Made by a program: the position numbers and the translations under genes. Positions 55,122 through 64,000 of a stretch of 64,000 nucleotides of DNA are shown piece by piece (the stretch's first letter is position 1; each line of letters starts with the position of its first letter). The notes beneath the pieces were generated by a model. That model worked only from the letters and a program-made list of their open reading frames with translations. It had not been told where the DNA came from and did not search any database. The stretch comes from Zygnema cylindricum (taxonomy: Eukaryota > Streptophyta > Zygnematophyceae > Zygnematales > Zygnemataceae). The DNA is taken from assembly GCA_037447655.1 (NCBI GenBank), contig JBBHKE010000775.1, positions 535,692-599,691 on the forward strand, written 5' to 3'.

Positions 55122-55916
55122 GGGTAACCTTCCATCAGGCGTTCCCAGTAATCGTACGAACATGTTTACTGGGAGTAAAATTTGTAGCACCCTTCCATCA
55201 GGTCGTGCCAGTGAATGAGGTGTTAGATTGCGATTGGTACCACGTAGGACCTTTTGAGCCGCCCAGGAATAATCATCATTTCTAAAAGGACAAAATCGCA
55301 GCTGCGTATGTGTACGGGCGGACGCCGATTAAAATATCTAGTAACGTCACGCTAATGTACAATCTGAACGTTCTTACGGTTGTTGTGGTATCAACGGCCA
55401 CGAAAACCGTTGCAAAATTAAAGTTTGTACAAATGTCCAAGGATGTACCATTTGTACGTAAATCGCTGTATCGCACATTTATGAAGGAGACGTCACAGGA
55501 TGTCCTACAAACAAAGTTTTTTTTGTCGTCGACCATACAACCAAGATTTTTTTGTCGTCGAACAGGCTGGCTTTCATGTCACACGGTACACTCCAATTGC
55601 CACATGTAAGTTTATTACTTCACGTCTGTCGTGGATCGACTCTGACTTTACAAGTGGACCAAAACACGCGTCCAGTAATCACAAACTCTCCTCCCGAGGA
55701 CAGTTGGAGGAGACTAGCTACGTACTGGAAACAAGAAGCGTTTGCGTCGAAAATTGAAAATCGGACGGTGGTAGTTCTCTCCAAGAAGTCTGGAAAATCT
55801 CAACGAATTTTTAGTAAACATCTTTTGAAAAAAAAAAAAAAAAACAGTACGGCCTAGTACGGAACGGTACTTTCTCCAGTAAACAACCCCACTTTTCGCC
55901 TGATGGAAGGTTACCC
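55122..55916. mobile_element. MITE, 20-bp terminal repeats with TTA target duplication
   Basis: GGGTAACCTTCCATCAGGCG at 55122 is the exact inverse of the right end at 55897-55916. TTA lies on both sides (55119-55121, 55917-55919), as in PIF/Harbinger-type elements. There is no transposase. Inner blocks (GTGCCAGT, GTTTACTGGG) recur in 13743-14141. Confidence 0.75.
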
Positions 55917-56066
55917 TTAGAAATAATAATACTAATTTAGGCTAGGGTGTGGTAGACTGTAGCCCATGTCTTTAAACAATCTTGTTAACTCTATTTGTGA
56001 TTTTTGGTTGCAACCAAATTAGTGTTATTATCTCTAATAACGATGTGCACCGTTTTTTGGAAAGTA

Positions 56067-56284
56067 TACCGTGTATCGTTATTAGTGTCAAGGTTTTTTC
56101 GGCACTTCTAACATCTTTTCTCCGTACACACTTGTCGGATTATGGATCTGACGGTTGTGATTGAAAGCCAAGATTGTCACTTTCCGATTGGCAGTCTCCA
56201 AGGGAAAATCGGACAGGAGTGTTTGGAGAAAAGATGTGTTAAGTGTCTAGTAATTCATCAACACTAATAGTGATACACGGTGTA
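56067..56284. mobile_element. 218-bp MITE ending TACACCGTGTATC
   Basis: The left end TACCGTGTATCGTTATTAGTG mirrors the right end CACTAATAGTGATACACGGTGTA with two differences. Inner arms (ACATCTTTTCTCC and GGAGAAAAGATGT) also pair. The terminal CTAATAGCGATTCACGGTGTA-type motif occurs at many other places in the window. Confidence 0.75.
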
Positions 56285-57479
56285 GTCTTTAGACAATTGA
56301 TCTTTCGGAGACATAAATGGTGTAGTTCTGTGACGAGTAGATGTTTAGGGTTTCTAGAACTTTCGAATTTCAGCCGTATTTAGGTCTATTTCTTACTTTA
56401 CTTCAATTATTTACTTGTTTGTTTTGTTATTTGTTTTTTTAGATGAGTGGTTTATTTTGTCCATCGGATTATCCACTGTATTGTAGGTTTTTTATTGTTG
56501 GACTACCTATTCTACTTTCTTTTATTTTTGTCTCTTTTATTCCACTTTGGTCCTTGTGTGAATTCTCATCATACATTTTTTTACTACAATTTCTTATTAA
56601 AAGTTTTTTATTAATTTTGTAATGCTAAGGGCAGTTGAATGTTTTCATTTCTATTTGAAAAAACTGTTTCACATGTTTATCTCTATATAGCATTTCGCGA
56701 GTGTTTATTTAATGTTGTCAATCACAAACAGACGAGAAACAAACAGAAAATAAACAAAAAGTTAAAAAGGAATAAAAACAAAATAAATAAAAAATGAATG
56801 AAAAAGCAATGAATGTTAAGAGGATAAAAACCTAAGAATAGATATTAGCATTCGTAAGTATTCGAAACAAATGTCTCTTTTTTTTTTCCAGCAATCATCT
56901 GATATAAAAAAGCTCATCATGACCTCACTAGAAGACAAAAGAGAGAAAAAGCCTCCTTCCTTGGAAACAAAATCTATTTCTTATTTATTAAACAATCCTT
57001 TGTAAACAAAAAAGAATTTATTAACAAAGGACAATTACATCTGTGAACCAGAAAAAAACAAAATTTTAAAAAAAGGAACAAAAAAAAAAAAAACTAAAAA
57101 AAAAGCAAAAAGAACAAAAAATGTTAAAACAAATTGCAAAGAAACGCCAGGAGGGAGAGGAAGGAGAGTGAACGAGGGGGTAGAGGGAGAGAGAATGGGG
57201 AGGTAAGAGTCAGAATTATAGAAGGTGGGAGAGCAAAACGGGATTAGGATGAGAAAAGGCGGAGAGGAAGCAAAAATGGCACAGGAGGTAAAAAAAAAGA
57301 AGGGGGGAAAGAGAGGATGGGAAAGAGAGAGAAAACAAAAAAGAGCATATGCGAAAGCAAGATAGTAGCTCTCGATGATATCAAAACGTTTCCCACAAGC
57401 CTTTCAAGGTAATAAAACATAAAAAAAACAAAAAGACAAAAACCAAAAGAAACAACACGCCAAAACAACCAAAAAAAAA

Positions 57480-57610
57480 CTAAACAAAAAACACACCCAA
57501 AATTGTGTAAACAATTTTGAAGCAACGAATGTCGTTTCCATATCATAAGTTTTAAAAAACCAAGTTTGAAAAACTCCCAAAAAATTCCAAAATAAATAAA
57601 GTACATCAAT
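57480..57610 (-). pseudogene. Decayed copy of a FAB1 exon end with its donor
   Basis: The minus strand reads FFKLGFLKLMIWKRHSLLQN then CLHNFG followed by GTGTGTTT. The true exon just upstream reads FFELSFLKPTKSKGIASCGH then SLHRDCLRYFG followed by GTGCGTAC. The copy lies about 90 bp after the true donor. Confidence 0.65.
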
Positions 57611-57695
57611 AGATAAAAAAAAACAAAAAAAACAAGCGCCCAAACACACAAAAGAAACAAAATTAAAAAAACGCCCAAAAAACACACGTACGCAC

Positions 57696-60600
57696 CCAAA
57701 ATAGCGTAGACAATCCCGGTGCAATGAATGTCCGCAACTTGCGATTCCTTTCGATTTTGTCGGTTTCAAAAAACTAAGTTCGAAAAATTTTCCTAAAGAG
57801 AGACCCCAAGTGGCTTCCGACATTTCCACTCGTCGCGTCTCAAAAGGGTTCCCATCTCCCGGAAAAGGACAAAAAGTACAGCGGTACCACATCCAAATTT
57901 GTCCTTTGGAGGCACCTGGCAGTGCGAGATTGGCTGGAATTTGTTTAACGGTGAGAGAGAGAGTTCCTTGGTGGTGAGTATAAGTACGGAGGTGAGTGTA
58001 TTTAGGTTCTCCACAGGATTGACATTTGTACTCCTGATGGGGGGGGGGAAGAGAGCGAGAGAGAAGAGGGACAGAGGGGGAGGGGAGGGAGAGAGAAAGA
58101 GAGTAAGAATAGAGGGAGGTTCTGGCTGTGTTTTGATCATCCACAAGGTTAGCATTTGTGGTTCTTTGGAGGGAAGGAGGGAGGAAAAGAGAGAGGGGGG
58201 AAGTGAGGGAGAGGGAGTGGAGAGGGAGAGAGGGAGAGGGGGGGAGAGAGGGGAGAAAGGGAGTGAGAGGGAGAGTGAGGGCGAGTGAGGGAGAGAGGGA
58301 GTGAGAGGGAGTGAGAAGGAGAGAGAGGGAGAGGGAGGAGCGGAGGAGAGAGAGCAGGAGAAAGGGAGCAAGAGAGAGAGAGGGGGAGAGTGCGGGGGGG
58401 CGACAGAGAGGGAAGGGGGGGGGGAGAGAGGGAGAGAGGGAGAGAGGGAGAAAGAGTTAAGAGAAGAGAGTGGGAGAGCAAGAGGGGGGAGAGCGACAGA
58501 GACAGATTGGAGAGAGAGGAAGAGAGTGGGTGAAAGATGGGGGGTGAGAGAGGGAGAGAGAGAGAGAGAAAACACACCGGATTGAGAATAAAATCGTGGA
58601 GAAATTTTCCCAGGATTTCGTCATTTGCCCCATAAACATGCATTCTTCTCAAATTTGGAGGTTGACAAACCCTCTCCTTTCCCAATTGTCGACTTGCAAT
58701 CCACACTAAAATTGCCTCGGCTTTGTCAAAAACCCTAGGAAATTGCTTATTTGCCTTCTCCGAAAACCCCATTTGCACTCTATTTCCCCAAAAATATTTA
58801 CTTTGTCTCTCCCAAAACCCCTTTTGCGCCCGATTTCCCGTAAAAGATGTCAATTTAGCAACGTTCCCCGGTAGGAAAAAGAGGGAGGTGTTTGTTTTGG
58901 GAATTGACAAAGTGGGAAGTGGAGATAGAGGAGGAGAGAGTGAGAGAGACGTACTTGATCCTTGTTTCGATTTTTCTTGTTTCAAAAGACCGAGTTTTGT
59001 TTTTTCTTGTTTCAATTTTCCTCGCTTTGAAGCGTCAGGTTTTGAACTTTTTTCTCTTGAAATTTCAGAATCGATCGGAGAAGGAGAGAATAAAAGCTCT
59101 AATTCCAATTTCGGTCGATTCCAATCCGGAGATAATTCCAAAAGTTTTAACAAAAAACCTATTTTTTTTTTTCTCTGCTTTGCTAAATTTTAGCAATAAA
59201 TACTGTTCTGCAGTTTCAAACATACCCATTTCCTTCTCTCTCTCCCTCTCCCTTTCCCGCACACCATCCCTCTCCTTCTCCCTCGTCCGCTTCCACTCCC
59301 TCTTCCATTCCTTCCCTCCCCTCTCTCCATCCATATCTCCCTCCCCGTCTCTGTCCCCTTCCTCGTCCCTCCCGGGAATTTTCAAATACGGAACTCTGAG
59401 GGATGAAGATCTCGTGGTCAAATCTAACGGCTCAGGTTTAACCGTTTGAATTCCCTCTCCCTCTGCCTCTCCCTCTCCCTCTACTTCTCCCTCTCCCTCT
59501 CCGTCTTTGGATGCTGTAATTCTAAATTCCCCAATTCTCAAGTTACCATTTCTGACCTTTGAAACCTTCCCAAAATTTTCGTCCTTTTCTGATTTTGTCT
59601 TACTCACACTGACAGAAATTTTCCCATCGGTCAAAATATCGTCTCTCTGACAAAACGAATTTGCAGGAAAATAACTTTCCATATCGAAGTTATTAATTTC
59701 TACAAATTTATGATTATTTTCTTTTCCGGTTTCTGAAGTAAAACCGCTTTGACAAAATAGTCTCAAAATCTTCGCCAAATCTGTCAAAAATCTTTTTTTC
59801 TCGACATTTCTACCTTTGGCAAACCTTGATTCTTGGTCACTCATTCTATCCCTCTCCTCCCACTCATCCCTCTTGTCCCTCTCCTCCCTCTCCGCTCTCC
59901 CTACCCTCTCCAACCTCTCAGTCCTCTCCGTCCTTTTATTCCCCGCTTCCCTCTCCTCTCTATCCTCCTCTTTCTTCTCTCCTTCCTCTCTCTGTTCCCA
60001 CTTGCTGTCTCTCTTCTCTCTCTCCGCCCTCACGTGGGCACCTGGGGAAGTAATATCCTTTCCCAAAATATTCGATTCTGAAGTATTCGTTTCTAAAATA
60101 TTATTTTCGGAGACTATCATTTCGAAAATATTTTTATCGGGAACGTTCGTTTCTAAAACATTTTCCGTATTTTCTCGTAATTTGTCAAATTCTTCAAAAA
60201 TTTCCAGATTTCCACTCCAATTGGAAAGTGACAAATTAATGAGATTATCTCGTATACTCTCCACAATACCTTTACCACCGATTTCCTCATCCTCACTCTC
60301 TCCACCCCCTGTCTCCCACACTTTCTCTCCCCTCTCTCCCCGTTCTCCCATCTCTCCCTGCTCTCCCCTCTCTCCTTGCTCTCCCCTCTCTCCGTGCTCT
60401 CCCCTCACTCCCCTCTCTCCCCACTCTCCCTTCTCTCCAATCTCTCTGCTCCCTCTCCCCTTACTCTCTCCCTCTGCATTTTGGGCCAGTATGGTCTCCA
60501 GTTTGCTCTTTTCAATCCCTCCACTCCCTCCACTCCATTTCCTTCCCCTATACTCTAATTCCTTCCTCTCCTCCCCCTTTTCTAAGTCATTTTTCCCCAA

Positions 60601-63044
60601 ATTTTCCTCCTTCCAATTGTCTTCTTTTGATTTTTTTTCATGTCCCGAACAAAAAAAAAAACCATCCAAGAAAATTTCTGCTTCAAAATTTGACTTTCCG
60701 GTCTCTAATTTTGTCTTTTTGGGGTCTGATTTTTCTGTTTCAAAATTCAAAAATTTACCCGGAGATTCCATCCCTTGTTTGTTCCCTTTTACCGCGTTAA
60801 AACATGAAAAATTCTTTGAGAAGTTTAAATTTTTCTTTAATTTTTTCTCGAAAAAACAACACGGGAGACTACTTCCTTCATCAGCAAGAAAAGATAATTC
60901 GAGAAACATTCGAAAAGCCGTAATTATCGATTGTTTTACCACTTTTTTTACTTTTTTTAATAAATTTATTGAAGATCCGTGAAGTACAACCTGCCATAAA
61001 AAAAATAGGTTTAAAAGGGAAGCAAGAAAAAAAAAACAAGGTCATTTCTCCTTTGTGCTTCTTTATTTTTTTTAAGGGAAAAAAAATAGTACAATAAAAT
61101 TAATTGGAAAAAAAAAATGCAGCTAAAATAAAGAAACATTTTTAAAACGCCAACGACAAAGGAAAATGTGTTGAAAAATGGTGCCTAAATAAAAAAAACC
61201 AATCGATCTCAAGAATGTCATTTTACAAATCGCTCTTTCTTTTCTTTTTCATGCCCGGAAAACAAAAAAAACAAAAAAAAAAAACTTACATAAATTCAAG
61301 ATTCCTTCTCCTTCACAAAAACAATAGGGAGACAGGAAGGACATTAAAAAAAAATCCTAAAAAAACTAAAAAAGCACTAAAGAAAACAGCCTTCAAGTAA
61401 CACTGTTTTTTCTTAAAGACAAAAAAAAAAAAAAAAATAGCGTACCGAACAGGCTAGTGGAAATTGGCATCCTTCCAAAAACATAAGTGTCACATTTTTT
61501 TTTTTCCCCGTGACCGGAGTTCCGGCCAGCCCTACATCTCTTGTATAAAACTTTCCACAGCTGCCCAAAGATTTGAACAATTGAGGAGACGTCGCCACCT
61601 GGGGAAAAAAAAGACAAAAAAACACAAAAAACAAGAAAAATAAAAAAAGAATAAACAAATATAGTACACAAAAAAAACACAAAAAACAGAAAAGAATTAC
61701 TCAAAAACTCAAAGTACACACATGCACACATTTTTTGACAAAATATCCATAAAGAAATTTTGCAATTGGATATGGTTCATGTTCTTTCATATCTTAACTT
61801 CAAAACCATGCGAAAACTCCAGAATTAGTGTGGGTCCTTAGGTTACGAACAAGTTATATAGCTGTGTTACCAACAGCAATCCACATTATTTTTGGTCTTG
61901 CTATGTTGTTAAGACTTCCAATTATTTTTCCACAATCATGAATACTTTATTAGTGTGGCTTATGTTCCCGAATTAGAGAATTTCTTAGTCTACCGTGATT
62001 AATGTGACTTTTGTTACCAGCTTAGAGAATTTCTGACTTCCTATAATTAATAGAGTGTTGCTCTATTAGTGTGTCTTTTATCAACTCCATAATCGTCTTA
62101 TGGGTGGAAATTTGACATTAATTTAAATACATAAAATGCTAAAAGGCTTAGGAACAAAGCTCCCTTTCACTTTTTCAAGTTTATAACTTTTTAGTTGGCG
62201 GTATTTCAACATTAATTTCAATATAAGATATGTTAATGGAATAGAAACAATAAATTTTTCAATGATAATACCGAGTTAATCTTACTGACAGTAGCCAACA
62301 TTAATTTTGGTATCATCCATTGTATGCTTTAGAAACAAAAATAACTTACAAATTACCAGTATTAGTATGGATTTACCACCCCCATATGAATTCAAATCAA
62401 ACGTAGGTGTACGTTTAAGTTGACCATATTAAACGAATTGAGGATCAAAGAAGGTTTGACAAAACTAAAGTGTCAGAAAGTCAAAAAAACCACCCAAAAA
62501 ACGGAACAGATGCTACAATATATATACACAGATATACATACATACATATATAAATACATAAATATACATATATGTATATATACATTCAGATATGTATATA
62601 CATATATATGTATATATATATGTATATATTTTCACTGGATGAATTGAACACTTCCTTCAAAACATAAACATTCTGACTTTCTCCTTCCTCCCCCGTCTAA
62701 TCCCCTAATCCCATCTCTCCTCTCTTTCTCCTCTCTCATCTCTTTACTAACGTATTCACGTATGAATATGTGAATACGTAGAAAAAATGTGTATCCTATA
62801 TCTATACACGTATCCTTATCATACACATTCATATTCCCATATTTCAAGTATTCTCTTATATATTACAAATATATGTATATTATAAAATATTACATATATA
62901 CACATATTTATATAATATACATGTATTTACAGTGTATAATATTTATATATGCATGCAAAGATTTAACAAAAAACGAGCTGCCATTTGAATCGACGTAAGA
63001 GAACAAGAACCACAAAAGCTAAACTTGCATCTGTTTCCGCATAA

Positions 63045-63126
<82 letters not shown>

Positions 63127-63362
63127 CAAGAGAAAAAGAGTGGAACAAGGCGAGGGAGAGAAACAGGGAAGACGAAACGGAGTGAGGGAAAGAGAGACGA
63201 AGTGGGAGAGAGAGAGAGGGAGAGGGTGAGATTGCGAGCGAGAGCAACAAGAGGTAGAGGTGGTAAGAGGTCGAGGTAGAGGGAGAGGTAGAGACTTGAG
63301 GTAGAGGTAGAGAGGTAGAGGTAGAGAGGGAGAGGGAGAGGGAGAGGGGGGGGGAGGGACGT

Positions 63363-63396
<34 letters not shown>

Positions 63397-63579
63397 GCTG
63401 ACCTCGGCTCTCGTGTAAAGAGCAATTCGATCGAGGAGAGACTTTTTTACATTTCTGACGAGAGAGATTCCCTCCTTGAGGAGCTCAGAAAGAGCCAATC
63501 CGGAGACTGTTTTTTCCACCATCAATACATGGGGTTTAAGGCGCTTTATCTCTTCCAAAAAAGTGCTGGAGGCTGTGTC
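57696..63579 (-). CDS. FAB1/PIKfyve-type phosphatidylinositol-3-phosphate 5-kinase, internal exons
   Basis: Minus-strand exons: 63403-63579 (LKPHVLMVEKTVSGLALSEL, chaperonin-like TCP1/Cpn60 region), 61446-61598 (VATSPQLFKSLGSCGKFYTR, LMFLEGCQFPLACS), about 59065-60990 (VVLHGSSINLLKKVKKVVKQ, SFLADEGSSLP, then a long charged linker), about 58578-58890 (ILVWIASRQLGKERVCQPPN) and 57696-58033 (EYKCQSCGEPKYTHLRTYTH, GQIWMWYRCTFCPFP, SCGHSLHRDCLRYFG; the conserved Cys-rich region). Joins from 63579 to 60990 are phase 0. The enzyme makes PI(3,5)P2 on endosomal and vacuolar membranes. The N-terminal part lies beyond the window. Kinase exons to the left are not seen. The ends of the long linker exon are uncertain; its frame stops at 59065. 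About seven residues usual between the first two exons are missing, perhaps a microexon. Confidence 0.85.
58044..58577. repeat. GA-rich tract in a FAB1 intron
   Basis: About 530 bp of GGGAGAGAGAG-type plus-strand sequence, pyrimidine-rich in the sense of the gene, filling the intron between the two Cys-region exons. Near 58115-58175 it is interrupted by a decayed copy of the next exon's start. Confidence 0.9.
58110..58175 (-). pseudogene. Decayed copy of the start of the FAB1 Cys-region exon
   Basis: The minus strand reads ACCACAAATGCTAACCTTGT then GGATGATCAAAACACA. This parallels the true exon start AGTACAAATGTCAATCCTGT then GGAGAACCTAAATACA at 58033. Two codons are now stops. It follows CTCCCTCCAAAG, similar to a splice acceptor. 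Confidence 0.7.
60310..60450 (-). repeat. Short-period repeat coding GER/GEQ units in the FAB1 linker
   Basis: The plus strand CTCTCCCCTCTCTCC-type repeats encode a run of Gly-Glu-Arg and Gly-Glu-Gln triplets on the minus strand (GERGEQGERGEQGEMGERGE). The frame stays open through it. Confidence 0.8.
62518..62632. repeat. AT-rich TATATG/TACATA microsatellite
   Basis: Alternating ATAC/TATA/TATG steps in the long FAB1 intron between 61599 and 63402. Confidence 0.9.
63043..63400. repeat. (GA)n and purine-rich tract next to a FAB1 donor
   Basis: 63043-63124 is almost pure GA dinucleotide. 63125-63395 continues as GAGGTAGAG/GGGAGA sequence up to the donor of the exon at 63403. Confidence 0.95.
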
Positions 63580-64000
63580 CTGGGAGGGGAGAGAGAGAGG
63601 ATGAGAGTGGGAGAGAGAGGGATGGATGGGAGCGAGGGGGGGAAAGGGAGAGAGGGAGGGGAGGGAGAGGGAGGAAGTGGAGAACGTGAGGGAGAGAGAG
63701 GGACAGAGAGCAATAGAGACAGCCGCAGAGTGACAGAGACAGAAAGAGTGAGGGACAGAGAGATAAAGGGAGAGAAAGAAAGGGAGAGTGACAGGAGGGA
63801 CAGAGAGAGTAAGAAAGAGAGAGAGACAGAGAGAAGGACGAAGGAACGGAGAGAGAGAGGGATCATATAACAGAATTGGAGCTTGGATCGAAAGCTTTAA
63901 AATACAGTTTTAAAGTCATATGGGAATTATAAGGCAAAGACACTCGCAAACTACTGATTTTATACAAACCAAACCTACAGTCAGACACAAAATTAGAAAT
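63580..64000. other. FAB1 upstream intron with GA-rich tract (63581-63865)
   Basis: On the gene's strand the tract is pyrimidine-rich and ends in CTCCCTCCCAG at the acceptor for 63579. After 63870 the sequence is plain and I see no further exon. Confidence 0.6.

Larger units (their letters stand above)
53523..57695. other. Interval without recognised genes; MITE-rich
   Basis: MITEs are listed separately. I looked for the kinase exons of the FAB1 gene on the minus strand here and did not recognise them. 57100-57480 is A- and GA-rich. Confidence 0.5.

Noticed and set aside
57793-58575. Minus-strand Ser/Leu/Pro frame of 260 codons
   Set aside because: It is a translation of the CT tract inside a FAB1 intron, out of frame with the flanking exons.
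59816-60982. 388-codon plus-strand frame rich in Ser, Leu and Pro
   Set aside because: It is the antisense of the FAB1 linker exon. Its openness follows from CT-rich repeats, and the minus strand carries clear family motifs at both ends.
62943-63425. Minus-strand Ser/Leu frame continuing the FAB1 exon
   Set aside because: Past 63403 it is only the GA/CT repeat after the donor site.

Overview
This window looks like nuclear DNA from a eukaryote of the green lineage. The evidence is spliceosomal GT..AG introns of up to about 1.5 kb, a LURP-one-related (LOR) gene, a RAP-domain gene, part of a FAB1/PIKfyve-type lipid-kinase gene, plant-type Ty1/copia and Ty3/gypsy elements, and MITEs. A streptophyte or other green alga is my best guess, but this is inference. 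Positions 5300-5309 are an assembly gap.

Layout: 1-6650 is retrotransposon debris: a 5'-truncated copia copy (426-3780) sits against an older minus-strand copia gag/protease (3781-5071), followed by a minus-strand gypsy gag with its LTR (to 6650). 6869-9903 is a complete four-exon LOR gene, followed by an extra copy of its last exon (10157-10353). 10354-15027 is gene-poor, with MITEs, hairpins and a tRNA-like remnant. 15028-42073 is a nested retrotransposon cluster: a short gag-only element (15028-18069), a minus-strand tandem pair sharing one LTR (18070-22036), a young structurally complete copia element with a TGAAG target duplication (22100-28548), a large foldback element (about 29912-30850), and an older minus-strand copia (31177-42073) split by another copia copy (32496-38957).

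43317-47503 holds the last four exons of a RAP-domain protein, with MITEs in its introns. 50013-50204 and 51680-51862 are isolated LOR last exons on opposite strands. 53041-53522 is an unassigned exon-like ORF. 53523-57695 holds MITEs and no recognised gene. 57696-63579 on the minus strand carries FAB1 exons covering the chaperonin-like (TCP1/Cpn60) and conserved cysteine-rich regions. Its introns are filled with long GA/CT tracts.

The most unusual signals are as follows. (1) The copia primer-binding site matches the anticodon arm of initiator tRNA-Met, and gag reads through it, starting in the LTR. (2) Two independent copies share a -1 frameshift in integrase. (3) A gag-only element carries novel ORFs. 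(4) Decayed copies of exon ends, with their splice sites, lie beside exons of three different host genes. (5) LOR last exons have multiplied locally.
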